DNA of 9,428 nucleotides from JBNJEA01 sp051745395 (GTDB lineage: Bacteria > Desulfobacterota > Desulfobacteria > Desulfobacterales > Desulfosalsimonadaceae). The stretch is from assembly GCA_051745395.1 (NCBI GenBank), contig JBNJEA010000116.1:1-9428 (forward strand). Direction: 5' to 3'. The position numbers and the translations under genes are program-made. Numbering within the stretch: the first letter of the stretch is position 1; each line of letters starts with the position of its first letter. Below the pieces are notes generated by a model. That model was given only the letters and a program-made list of their open reading frames with translations, made no database searches and was not told the DNA's origin. Below are positions 1 to 6,888 of this stretch, one piece after another.

Positions 1-110
1 GAGCGAAGCGAGTTTCGGCGATGCGGCGCCGCGAATCATAGAAGCATCAAAACACGTCCCAGTGAGAGAGGATAAACCCCGCGGCCGGCCGGTTACATTT
101 ACCAAGAGGC

Positions 111-755
111 CTAATCGACCCGGATGCCGAATTGGGCGGGCAGCGTCTGCTTCAGGGGCCGGCCGAAAACCAGATCCAGCATCTCACGATCAATGCCGCC
201 TTTTTCCACCACCACATCGCGGAGGCTGATATCGTAGGCGACAATGTCGGACAGCTCCCTGCTGGCCGCAGGGTCGCCGTCGGCCCGCTTTTCGGCCAGG
301 TCGCGGATTTTTTCATAACCGCAATGGTTTTCATGGGTACCGATAAGGTCCCACAACCAGTCAATGTGGCCGAATATCGCTTCCCGGCCCAACCGGTCCT
401 GGGCATAGAGGTTGGCAATGGCGGAAATGTCCCAGCACTTCATGGCCCGGCACTGGGCGGGGCGATCCGGATAGATTATACAGCCCTGTTCTTTGTCGCT
501 GTAATAAATGCATTGCGTCATACCCGGTGCGGATTGGATCTTTATCAATTCGCTGCCGGCATAAAACAGCCCGCCCTTGACATTGTCGCGGACCAGCTCG
601 CCGATGCGGACCGTATACAGCCGGGTCGGATCGATTGCGCCTTTTTTCACCGATACATAATCCACACTGTGCAAGGCCGGCCCGCCCTTTTTACAGCACG
701 TGCCGCACCGGATGCATTCGGTCTGATTGATCTGTTGTGTGCTTTGGGTTTCCAT
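111..755 (-). CDS. YkgJ-family CxxCxxCC cysteine-cluster protein
   Basis: A 214-residue protein of the YkgJ / CxxCxxCC family, a group thought to bind zinc or an iron-sulfur cluster; no reaction is established for most members. The sequence shows the N-terminal cluster CIRCGTCC (Cys14, 17, 20, 21) followed by a glycine-rich turn, then further cysteines at 82, 92, 102, 107 and 145. The segment GCIIYPDRPAQCRAMKCWD (residues 91-109) is the usual second half of the family signature. There is no signal peptide or membrane segment, so it is probably cytoplasmic. I chose the ATG at 755: an in-frame TTG at 797 would add 14 residues (MFFGPASFFIGFIR) upstream of the family's usual start. The ribosome site is weak (GGA about 9 nt upstream). 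It ends with TAG and stands alone, separated from nifJ by a terminator and a repeat block. Family assignment is confident; molecular function is not. Confidence 0.88.
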   Translation of the reverse strand: METQSTQQINQTECIRCGTCCKKGGPALHSVDYVSVKKGAIDPTRLYTVRIGELVRDNVKGGLFYAGSELIKIQSAPGMTQCIYYSDKEQGCIIYPDRPAQCRAMKCWDISAIANLYAQDRLGREAIFGHIDWLWDLIGTHENHCGYEKIRDLAEKRADGDPAASRELSDIVAYDISLRDVVVEKGGIDREMLDLVFGRPLKQTLPAQFGIRVD

Positions 756-833
756 ACGGATAAATCCAATAAAAAAACTTGCAGGTCCGAAAAACAATTA
801 TCACCACGGAGGACACAGAGATAAAAATTAAAT

Positions 834-1050
834 CCCGTTATCCGAAATATTCCAGTTTATGATTTTGTATTCTGAATCAAGGCATCATGAACTGCCATGA
901 CCTGACAAAAAAGCAACTTGCTACGACCGTCATGCCTGCGGAGGCAGGCATGACAGACGAGGCAGTGTCTTTTTTTGGATATGTACCGGCCTCCCGAAAT
1001 TTTTTTGTTTGAAACGAACAATAACTGGAGTCTTCCGGATAACCAGAAAA
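834..1050. mobile_element. Putative MITE-like element A (about 217 bp), TIR-bounded
   Basis: The left end at 834-858 contains GTTATCCGA and TCCAGT in the same order and spacing as the left end of element B. The right end at 1022-1050 (TAACTGGAG, four bases, CCGGATAACCAGA) is its imperfect reverse complement and nearly matches the right end of element B. The interior carries the palindrome at 929-954 and no coding capacity. This fits a short non-autonomous element mobilised in trans. No transposase lies in the window and I cannot point to a clear target-site duplication, so the mobility claim is inference. Confidence 0.45.
929..954. repeat. REP-like perfect palindrome, 11-bp stem with 4-nt loop
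   Basis: GTCATGCCTGC (929-939) and GCAGGCATGAC (944-954) are exact reverse complements around the loop GGAG. The form resembles widespread proteobacterial intergenic palindromes of the GTCATnCCnGC type. There is no T-tract on either side, so it is not a typical intrinsic terminator. It sits inside putative element A. Confidence 0.7.
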
Positions 1051-1053
1051 AAT

Positions 1054-1220
1054 ATTATCCGGTTATCCGATTTACTCCAGTAACAGCAAATTTTCGCGCG
1101 AAGACGCAAAGGCGCAAAGCTTTCAAGCCATTCTTGGCGCTCTTGGCGGCCTTGCGCAAGAACAAAAAAAATAACTCGACAACTCGTTACTTACTGGAGA
1201 GAACCGGATAACCAGATAAT
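1054..1220. mobile_element. Putative MITE-like element B (167 bp) with 30-bp terminal inverted repeats
   Basis: Bases 1054-1083 and the reverse complement of 1191-1220 match at 26 of 30 positions. The shared core is GGTTATCCG near the outer edge and CTCCAGTAA at the inner edge. The interior is a cgcaaag-type imperfect hairpin at about 1096-1160, with left arm units (A/G)CGCAAAG and right arm CTTGGCGC, CTTGGCGG and CTTGCGC. There is no coding capacity. Small size, terminal inverted repeats and a structured interior fit a MITE or similar non-autonomous element. A partly conserved relative lies at 5041-5175. Confidence 0.6.
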
Positions 1221-1300
1221 TAAAATTAAAAAAGCGTTTCTCCGTGCCCTCTGTGTTCTCGGTGGTGAGAATGAAAACGTTTCAGGATAACGTGTTATAG

Positions 1301-1344
1301 CGGATAAGCAAAGGGGCTGACCGGTAAATTCCCGGTCAACCCCC
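1301..1344 (-). terminator. Rho-independent terminator of nifJ
   Basis: Read on the minus strand, a 12-bp stem (GGGGTTGACCGG pairing with CCGGTCAGCCCC, with one G-U pair) closes a 7-nt loop and is followed by TTTGCTTAT. It starts about 40 nt after the nifJ stop codon and separates that gene from the YkgJ gene. The U-tract is interrupted but the stem is strong. Confidence 0.8.
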
Positions 1345-1384
1345 TGCCTGACTTCCCACTTACTGCCGCACGGGTGCAGCGGTT

Positions 1385-4300
1385 TTACTTTTCCTCTTCA
1401 TCCGGGGTCTCGTCCTTGCACACAGACATCGGGTCATGGAGCTGCTTCAGGATTTCATAGCGCCGGTTGATTTCTTCCTCGATTTGCGCGCGCAGCTTTT
1501 GCGATTCTTCCGGAAAGGACTTTTCCAGCACGGCAAACCGGTTTTCCCCGCCGAGAAACTCCTGGATGGTGCCGTCGGGCGCCTTGGATTCCAGTACAAA
1601 GGGATTTTTGCCTTCTTTTTCCAGCAGCGGGTTGTAGCGGTACAGCGGCCAGTAGCCGGTCTCCACGGCCCGTTTTTCCTCTTCCTGGCTCTTGCCCATG
1701 CCGACACGGATGCCCTGGTTGATGCACGGGGCATAGCAGATAATTAAAGACGGTCCCGGGTATTGATCCGCCTCGTTAAAGGCCTTGACCAGTTGCTGCT
1801 TGTTGGCGCCCATGGAAACCGAGGCCACGTAGACGTAGCCGTAGGTCATGGCAATGCGGCCCAGATCCTTTTTGCCCATCTTTTTGCCGGATGCGGCAAA
1901 CTTGGCCACCGCACCGGTGGGCGTGGCCTTCGAGGACTGGCCGCCGGTGTTGGAATAGACCTCGGTGTCCATGACCAGGATATTGATGTCTTCGCCGGCG
2001 GCAATGACATGATCCAGGCCGCCGTAGCCGATGTCATAGGCCCATCCGTCGCCGCCGAAAGACCATACGGATTTTTTCACATACATGTCGGCCATTTCGT
2101 AAATGGTTTCCAGCAAGGGAGAGCGATCCATGCCGGCCAGCAGCGCTTCCATCTGGTCGCCGTAGGTTTTGGACTGGCCGGCATCATTCATGCCGTCAAG
2201 CCAGCCCTGCATGGCGTCTTTTAAGTCCTGACGGATGTCGGCATCCAGGGCGTTTCGGATCAGGTCGGCCAGCTTCTTCCGCCGCTGGCTGTAGGCCAGG
2301 GTCATGCCGTAGCCGAATTCCGCGGCATCCTCAAAAAGCGAGTTGCCCCAGGCCGGGCCGAACCCGTCTTCGTTCTGGCAATACGGCACCGACGGCGCCG
2401 AAGCCCCCCAGATGGAACTGCAGCCCGTAGCGTTGGCAATGACCATCCGTTCGCCGAACAACTGGGTCAGCAGCTTGACATAAGACGTTTCCCCGCAGCC
2501 GGCGCAGGCACCGGAGAATTCGAGCAGGGGACGGTGGAACTGGCTGCCCTTGACGGTTTCGCGCTTGACCTCGTTGCCGCGGTCCGGCAGGGTTTCGAAA
2601 AACTGCCGGTTGGGTTCCTGTTTTTCGGTCTGGGTCTCGATGGGCCGCATGACCAGGGCCTTTTTCTTGGCCGGGCAGATATCGGCGCAATTGCCGCAGC
2701 CCTGGCAATCCAGGGGATAGACCTGAATGCGGAAGCGATACTTCTTCAGCTCCTTGCCAACACCCGGCAGGGTTTCAAAAGCCTCCGGCGCATCTGCGAG
2801 TTCTTCCTCTGTGGCCAGAACCGGCCGGATGGCGGCATGCGGGCAGACAAAGGCGCACTGGTTGCACTGGATGCAGTTTTCGGCGATCCACTCGGGCACG
2901 TTGATGGCCACGCCGCGTTTTTCATACCGGGTGGTGCCCACCGGGAAGATGCCGTCGGGCTCAAAGGCGGAAACCGGCAGGCGGTCGCCCTGCTGATTGA
3001 CCATCGGTTCCATGACGTTTTTGACAAAGTCGGGCACGTCTTTTTCCACAACCGGATCGCGGCCGGCGTTTTTCCAGGAATCGGGATACTGGATCTCTTC
3101 GAGGTTGGCCACGGCCTGATCCACCGCATCCATGTTCATCTGGACGACCTTTTCGCCCTTTTTGCCGTAGGTTTTTTCAATGTCTTTTTTCAGATAATCA
3201 AGGGCTTCCTCATAAGGCAAGACATTGGAAAGCCGGAAAAACGCCGTCTGCATGATCATGTTGATCCGGCCGCCAAGCCCCACGGAAGAAGCAATTTTAA
3301 CGGCGTCGATGTTGTAGAACTTCAGTTTTTTCTGCGCAATGGTCCGGCGCATGGAAGCCGGCAGCTCCTCTTCCATTTCCTCAATCGTCCAGGGGGAATT
3401 CAACAGGAAGGTACCGCCGTCCTTGATGCCTTCGAGCACGTCGTATTGCTGGACGTAATTGGCCTTGTGGCAGGCCACAAAATCGGCCATGTGCACCTGG
3501 TAGGTCGACTGTATCCTGTGGCCGGAAAAGCGCAGGTGGCTAACGGTGACCCCGCCGGATTTCTTGGCGTCATAGGCGAAATAGCCCTGGGCGTACTGCT
3601 CGGTATGGTCGCCGATAATCTTGATGGCGCTCTTGTTGGCCCCTACCGTTCCGTCGGAGCCGAAACCCCAGAACTTGCACTGGATGGTGCCTTCCGGCGT
3701 GGTGTCGAGTTCTTCGTCAACGGGCAGGGAGGTGTAGCTCACATCGTCTTTGATGCCCACGGTAAAGTGGTGTTTGGGCCCCATGGCCCGCATGTTGTCA
3801 TAGACGGATTTGACCATGCCCGGGGTAAATTCCTTGGAGCCGAGCCCGTAGCGGCCGGCCGTGATTTGCGGGGATTCGCCGTGCTCGAGAAAGGCGGTGC
3901 AGACATCGAGATAGAGCGGATCGCCCGGGGCACCGGGCTCCTTGGTCCGGTCGAGCACCGTGATCTGCTCCACGTTTGCCGGCAGGGCAGCCAGAAAGTG
4001 TTCCGCGGAAAACGGCCGATACAAGCGGACCTTGACCAGGCCGACCTTTTCGCCGGCATTGTTTAAATGATTGACCACCTCTTCAATGGTTTCGGTCGAT
4101 GAGCCCATGGAAACGATCACCCGCTCGGCATCCGGGTGGCCCACGTAATCAAAAAGCCGATAATGCCTGCCGGTAAGGTTGCCGACTTTTTCCATGCTGT
4201 CGATGACGATATTGGGCACGGCCATGTAATACGGGTTGGCGGCCTCCCGGTTCTGGAAGAAAATATCGGGATTCTGGGCCGTGCCGCGAACGTGCGGATG

Positions 4301-4933
4301 CTCGGAATTCATGGACCGGGCCCGGAAATCGGCGATGGCCTCATAGTTGACCAGTCCGGCCATGTCTTCATAGTCGATAAGCTCGATCTTCTGGATTTCG
4401 CTGGATGTCCGGAAGCCGTCGAAAAAGTGCAGAAACGGCAGACTGGAGTCTATGGCGGCCAGATGGGCCACCAGCGCAAGATCCATGACCTCCTGGACCG
4501 ACCCGGAGGCCAGCAGGCCGAAGCCGGTCTGGCGCACGGACATGACGTCGCTGTGATCGCCGAAAATGGAAAGTGCATGGGTGGCCACGGCCCGGGCGGT
4601 TACATGAAATACGCCGGGCAGCAGTTCCCCGGAAAGCTTGTACATGTTCGGAATCATCAACAGCAAGCCCTGGGATGCCGTAAATGTGGTGGTCAGGGCG
4701 CCGGCGGCCAATGAGCCGTGAACCGCCCCGGCCGCGCCGGCCTCGGACTGCATCTCCCGTACGTTTAACGTTTGTCCGAAAATGTTTTTCCGCCCCTGGG
4801 CCGACCATTCATCGGCGGTTTCGCCCATGGACGTCGAAGGGGTGATCGGATAGATGGCGGCCACATCACTTAACGCATACGCCACGTGAACGGCGGCCGT
4901 GTTGCCGTCGATTGTTTGCATCTCCTTTGCCAT
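1385..4933 (-). CDS. nifJ: Pyruvate:ferredoxin (flavodoxin) oxidoreductase, homodimeric type
   Basis: This cytoplasmic enzyme oxidises pyruvate with CoA to acetyl-CoA and CO2 and passes electrons to ferredoxin or flavodoxin, the usual entry of pyruvate into energy metabolism in anaerobes. The 1182 residues show the fused single-chain order. The N-terminal substrate and thiamine region has Thr31, Glu64 and Arg114 at the catalytic positions known from Desulfovibrio africanus. A middle gamma-type domain lies around 420-625. The two-cluster ferredoxin domain has Cys687/690/693/697 and Cys743/746/749/753. The C-terminal thiamine-diphosphate domain has GDGW (961-964) and Asn995. Cys810, 813, 838 and 1070 are the expected ligands of the proximal cluster. 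The protein stops about 50 residues short of the 1232-residue D. africanus enzyme, so the C-terminal extension linked there to oxygen stability is missing. ATG start with GGAG 9 nt upstream (4943-4946). It appears monocistronic. Confidence 0.98.
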   Translation of the reverse strand: MAKEMQTIDGNTAAVHVAYALSDVAAIYPITPSTSMGETADEWSAQGRKNIFGQTLNVREMQSEAGAAGAVHGSLAAGALTTTFTASQGLLLMIPNMYKLSGELLPGVFHVTARAVATHALSIFGDHSDVMSVRQTGFGLLASGSVQEVMDLALVAHLAAIDSSLPFLHFFDGFRTSSEIQKIELIDYEDMAGLVNYEAIADFRARSMNSEHPHVRGTAQNPDIFFQNREAANPYYMAVPNIVIDSMEKVGNLTGRHYRLFDYVGHPDAERVIVSMGSSTETIEEVVNHLNNAGEKVGLVKVRLYRPFSAEHFLAALPANVEQITVLDRTKEPGAPGDPLYLDVCTAFLEHGESPQITAGRYGLGSKEFTPGMVKSVYDNMRAMGPKHHFTVGIKDDVSYTSLPVDEELDTTPEGTIQCKFWGFGSDGTVGANKSAIKIIGDHTEQYAQGYFAYDAKKSGGVTVSHLRFSGHRIQSTYQVHMADFVACHKANYVQQYDVLEGIKDGGTFLLNSPWTIEEMEEELPASMRRTIAQKKLKFYNIDAVKIASSVGLGGRINMIMQTAFFRLSNVLPYEEALDYLKKDIEKTYGKKGEKVVQMNMDAVDQAVANLEEIQYPDSWKNAGRDPVVEKDVPDFVKNVMEPMVNQQGDRLPVSAFEPDGIFPVGTTRYEKRGVAINVPEWIAENCIQCNQCAFVCPHAAIRPVLATEEELADAPEAFETLPGVGKELKKYRFRIQVYPLDCQGCGNCADICPAKKKALVMRPIETQTEKQEPNRQFFETLPDRGNEVKRETVKGSQFHRPLLEFSGACAGCGETSYVKLLTQLFGERMVIANATGCSSIWGASAPSVPYCQNEDGFGPAWGNSLFEDAAEFGYGMTLAYSQRRKKLADLIRNALDADIRQDLKDAMQGWLDGMNDAGQSKTYGDQMEALLAGMDRSPLLETIYEMADMYVKKSVWSFGGDGWAYDIGYGGLDHVIAAGEDINILVMDTEVYSNTGGQSSKATPTGAVAKFAASGKKMGKKDLGRIAMTYGYVYVASVSMGANKQQLVKAFNEADQYPGPSLIICYAPCINQGIRVGMGKSQEEEKRAVETGYWPLYRYNPLLEKEGKNPFVLESKAPDGTIQEFLGGENRFAVLEKSFPEESQKLRAQIEEEINRRYEILKQLHDPMSVCKDETPDEEEK

Positions 4934-4987
4934 AATTCGCTACTCCATTGCCTTGATTAATGATGTAAAATACTTATCCATGCCGTA

Positions 4988-5020
4988 ACGCGCGCGACGG
5001 GACCGTCCCGCCGCGCGCGT
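4988..5020 (-). promoter_or_regulatory. Long GC-rich hairpin in the nifJ leader
   Basis: ACGCGCGCG (4988-4996) pairs exactly with CGCGCGCGT (5012-5020). After one mismatch, CGGGAC pairs with GTCCCG around a single base, giving 15 bp with one mismatch. It lies 55 bp upstream of the nifJ start codon. There is no U-tract after it in the nifJ direction, so it is not a plain terminator. A weak sigma70-like pair (TTGGCG at 5049-5054, TATATC at 5025-5030, 18-bp spacer) would start transcripts at or inside it, but I do not call that promoter. Possible roles are mRNA stabilisation, a protein-binding site, or a repeat relic. Confidence 0.5.
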
Positions 5021-5040
5021 GAGGGATATATTTTTCATTG

Positions 5041-5175
5041 CCTTTTTGCGCCAAAACGCAAAGCCGCAAAGCCTTAAAGCCCTCCTTGGCTCTTCCGGCG
5101 GCTTTGCGCGAGAAAAACAGAAAAACAAGTCCACGAATCGTCGATTACTGAAGCAAACCGGATAGTCGGATTGTG
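5041..5175. repeat. Second copy of the cgcaaag-type repeat, upstream of nifJ
   Basis: This stretch aligns in the same orientation with the interior and right end of element B. About 48 of 60 bases match without gaps between 1101-1160 and 5056-5115, and the similarity continues into the right-end motif (ATTACTG, then AACCGGATA, near 5154-5163). A matching left terminal repeat is not evident, so it looks like a decayed or truncated copy. The open frame at 4940-5188 on the minus strand is a by-product of this repeat and the nifJ leader. Confidence 0.6.
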
Positions 5176-5206
5176 AAATATATCTCACTGGTATGTCAGT
5201 GTAAAG

Positions 5207-5231
5207 AAAAAATTCCGCCCGCGGGGTACGG
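5207..5231 (-). terminator. Possible Rho-independent terminator after the lyase gene
   Basis: On the minus strand a short GC-rich hairpin built on CCCGCGGG, with outer CCG/CGG pairing across unpaired bases, is followed by AATTTTTTC. It begins about 29 nt after the lyase stop codon. The T6 tract is good but the stem is short and bulged, so this is a moderate call. Confidence 0.4.
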
Positions 5232-5259
5232 ACGACTCAATGTCGATCATAACAAACAT

Positions 5260-6768
5260 TCATACTTCGTATAACAAATCAATATAGCGCTCCATCATGT
5301 CGCCGACAAGCTCGCGCACCGGCAGGGTGGCGGCCATGCCGTATACCGGCGCCATCTGGCCACGATCTTCCGGATGGGCCCGGACGTAGGCGACCGCATC
5401 GCTTAAATCCGACAAAAACCGCTCGGCCACGCCGGGCCGGGTATGGCGGAGGGTCACACAGATATGGACGCACGACGGATTGTGCAGGCCGTTTAGGCTC
5501 CAACCCCGCTCGCCCATTTTTTCCATGATCTGATAGATGTTGTACTGATCCGAACCAAAGGCGATCACCCATAACGGATCGCCCAGCATATAGAGTTCGG
5601 GTATCTCGGAAATGCCCGCCTTGATCTGCTTTGCCGTTTCCAGAATTTTCCGCGTGGCTTCCAGATAACCGTCTTTGCCCATGGAGACCATGGCCGCCCA
5701 GCAGACCGCGCTCAGCGCCCCGGGCCGGCTGCCGGCAAGGGTAGGCGAAAAATACAGGCCGCCGGGCCAGTCCGTGGTGGTGAAATACTGGTAACGCCGC
5801 AGCTCGGGCCACCGGTACAAAATCACCGAGGTGCCCTTGGCGGCATAGCCGTATTTGTGGGTGTCTGCAGACATTGACGTCACGCCGGGCAGCCGGAAGT
5901 CAAATGCGGGCACCGGATAGCCGAGTTGTTGCGCCCAGGGCAGCACAAACCCGCCGAGGCAGGCATCGGTATGAAACCCGATGCCTTTTTTGCAGGCAAA
6001 GGCGGACAGTTCGGCAATGGGGTCGATCACCCCATGGGGAAACGACGGCGCCGAGCCGACCATAGCAATGGTGTTTCGATTCACGGCCTTTTTCATGGCG
6101 CCGACATCGGCGGTATAATCCGGTTGGACCGGTACGTGGCGGATCTTGATCCTGAAATACTGCGCCGCCTTGTCAAAGGCCGCATGGGCCGTTTGCGGCA
6201 CCACGATCTCCGGGGCGCGGACGCCCTTTTCCTTTCGGGCCCGGTCCCGGTAGGTCTTGATGGCCAGCAGGATGCTTTCCGTCCCGCCGGAAGAAACCAC
6301 GCCGCAGACCGGGGCATCAGTCCGGTCGCCGCCGAGCATGTCGGCCGTCATGGAAACAATTTCGGCCTCGTACTTGGCCGCACTCGGCCAGATATCGGCA
6401 TGCAGCGGGTTGCTCTGGGAGGTCAGGGCGTATACCCGGTTTAAAAAGTCGATATGATCGGCATCGCCGTGGTAGACCGCACCGGAGACATAGCCTTCTT
6501 TCCATTTTTCGGCCTCCTGCTGCTGCATGTCTTCCATGAGGTGCAACACGTCGGTCCGGTCCCGGCCGCTTGCCGGCAGCGTGTCAAAGCGTTCGATCCG
6601 GTCCCGGTAGGGCTTGACCGACGATTGCAGCTCCGCCATCATAGTGTCGAGCTCGGCCCGGATTTTTTCCCGGATCACCGGCAGGTTTTTGATCCGGTGA
6701 AACACCCACGACGCCACTTTGGGGTGAATCCGGTAAAAGACACGCTCGACGAATTCTTCGATTTTCAA
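5260..6768 (-). CDS. Sphingosine-1-phosphate-lyase-like PLP-dependent enzyme
   Basis: A 502-residue fold-type I PLP enzyme of the group II decarboxylase superfamily. It resembles sphingosine-1-phosphate lyase, which splits phosphorylated long-chain bases into a fatty aldehyde and phosphoethanolamine. Matches to the human enzyme that I recognise run along most of the chain: SNPLHADIWP (119-128), SSGGTESILLAIKTYRD (159-175), TAHAAFDKAA (193-202), PHGVIDP (244-250), HTDACLGGF (266-274), SADTHKYGYAAKGTS (300-314), TLAGSRPG (343-350) and YGMAA (476-480). Lys305 is the expected PLP Schiff-base lysine, Asp268 the pyridine-nitrogen partner and His195 the ring-stacking residue; Tyr99 and Lys311 match positions important in the Symbiobacterium enzyme. 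The N-terminal membrane anchor of eukaryotic lyases is absent, so a soluble or peripheral protein is expected. It starts with TTG, 5 nt after a perfect AGGAGG. The native substrate is uncertain: bacterial members may act on other phosphorylated amino-alcohols. Confidence 0.9.
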   Translation of the reverse strand: MKIEEFVERVFYRIHPKVASWVFHRIKNLPVIREKIRAELDTMMAELQSSVKPYRDRIERFDTLPASGRDRTDVLHLMEDMQQQEAEKWKEGYVSGAVYHGDADHIDFLNRVYALTSQSNPLHADIWPSAAKYEAEIVSMTADMLGGDRTDAPVCGVVSSGGTESILLAIKTYRDRARKEKGVRAPEIVVPQTAHAAFDKAAQYFRIKIRHVPVQPDYTADVGAMKKAVNRNTIAMVGSAPSFPHGVIDPIAELSAFACKKGIGFHTDACLGGFVLPWAQQLGYPVPAFDFRLPGVTSMSADTHKYGYAAKGTSVILYRWPELRRYQYFTTTDWPGGLYFSPTLAGSRPGALSAVCWAAMVSMGKDGYLEATRKILETAKQIKAGISEIPELYMLGDPLWVIAFGSDQYNIYQIMEKMGERGWSLNGLHNPSCVHICVTLRHTRPGVAERFLSDLSDAVAYVRAHPEDRGQMAPVYGMAATLPVRELVGDMMERYIDLLYEV

Positions 6769-6773
6769 GACAT

Positions 6774-6779
6774 CCTCCT
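6774..6779 (-). promoter_or_regulatory. Ribosome binding site that fixes the TTG start of the lyase
   Basis: On the minus strand AGGAGG is followed by ATGTC and then the in-frame TTG at 6768. The ATG directly abutting the site is out of frame and reads ATG TCT TGA, so it cannot start the lyase. The next in-frame ATG is at codon 43, which would remove conserved N-terminal sequence. Confidence 0.8.
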
Positions 6780-6792
6780 GTTATTCCAATAG

Positions 6793-6888
6793 CCCTCAGT
6801 GCCTCACTCCCTCAGCGCCTCAGTCCCTTAGTCCCTCAGTCCCTTAGTCCCTTAGTGCCTCAGTGCCTTAGTCCCTCAGTGCCTTAGT
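6793..6888. repeat. Twelve-unit octamer tandem array, (C/G)CCT(C/T)AGT
   Basis: Twelve consecutive 8-bp units run from 6793 to 6888, plus a degenerate thirteenth to 6896. Variation is almost confined to position 1 (C or G) and position 5 (C or T); units 2 and 3 have single further changes. The array fills nearly the whole gap between the kinase and lyase genes. On their coding strand each canonical unit reads ACT(A/G)AGG(C/G), which contains TAA or TGA. Because 8 is not a multiple of 3, stops occur in all three frames. The TAA of the kinase gene lies inside the unit at 6881-6888. Confidence 0.92.

Larger units (their letters stand above)
801..1268. repeat. Outer inverted repeat (CTCTGTG type) enclosing the mosaic
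   Basis: The 20 bases at 801-820 (TCACCACGGAGGACACAGAG) are the reverse complement, with 2 mismatches, of the 20 bases at 1249-1268 (CTCTGTGTTCTCGGTGGTGA). The two arms face each other across 428 bp. I recall sequences of this kind as abundant dispersed repeats in deltaproteobacterial genomes, but cannot check that here. It may be the ends of one composite element, or two unrelated insertions of the same short repeat in opposite orientations. Confidence 0.65.
798..1384. other. 587-bp intergenic mosaic of nested repeats between nifJ and the YkgJ gene
   Basis: No gene is supported here. The stretch holds an outer inverted repeat (801-820 with 1249-1268), four copies of a TIR-like motif (834-858, 1022-1050, 1054-1083, 1191-1220) in alternating orientation, a perfect 11-bp palindrome (929-954), a cgcaaag-type hairpin (1096-1160) and the nifJ terminator (1301-1344). 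The short open frame at 975-1211 on the plus strand crosses these repeats and is repeat-derived. Individual elements are listed separately. Confidence 0.75.

Noticed and set aside
77..93. Terminator after the YkgJ gene at the GGCCGGCC palindrome
   Set aside because: The stem is short and ambiguous and has only a T3 run in the minus direction, so it does not meet the standard for a call.
1..110. End of another gene or repeat at the left edge
   Set aside because: GAGCGAAGCGA faintly recalls the 32-bp unit, but the similarity is too short, and no coding frame is supported.
756..797. TTG start extending the YkgJ protein by 14 residues
   Set aside because: The ATG at 755 directly precedes the family-like N-terminus, and the extension has no family match or better ribosome site.
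132..824. A 230-codon plus-strand frame opposite the YkgJ gene
   Set aside because: The minus strand carries the CxxCxxCC signature and a second conserved cysteine block; the plus frame is a shadow.
975..1211. A 78-codon plus-strand frame downstream of nifJ
   Set aside because: It crosses the TIR-like motifs and the cgcaaag hairpin and has no independent coding evidence.
2534..4066. A 510-codon open frame on the plus strand opposite nifJ
   Set aside because: It is fully antisense to a gene with unmistakable catalytic motifs. Long antisense frames are expected in GC-rich coding DNA, and its translation shows no recognisable family.
5035..5055. Sigma54 (-24/-12) promoter for nifJ
   Set aside because: TGGCGC followed by GGC has the wrong spacing by one base, lacks the TTGC box, and lies in repeat DNA.
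4940..5188. An 82-codon minus-strand frame just upstream of nifJ
   Set aside because: It runs across the cgcaaag repeat and the leader hairpin; its arginine-rich translation is typical of repeat-derived frames.
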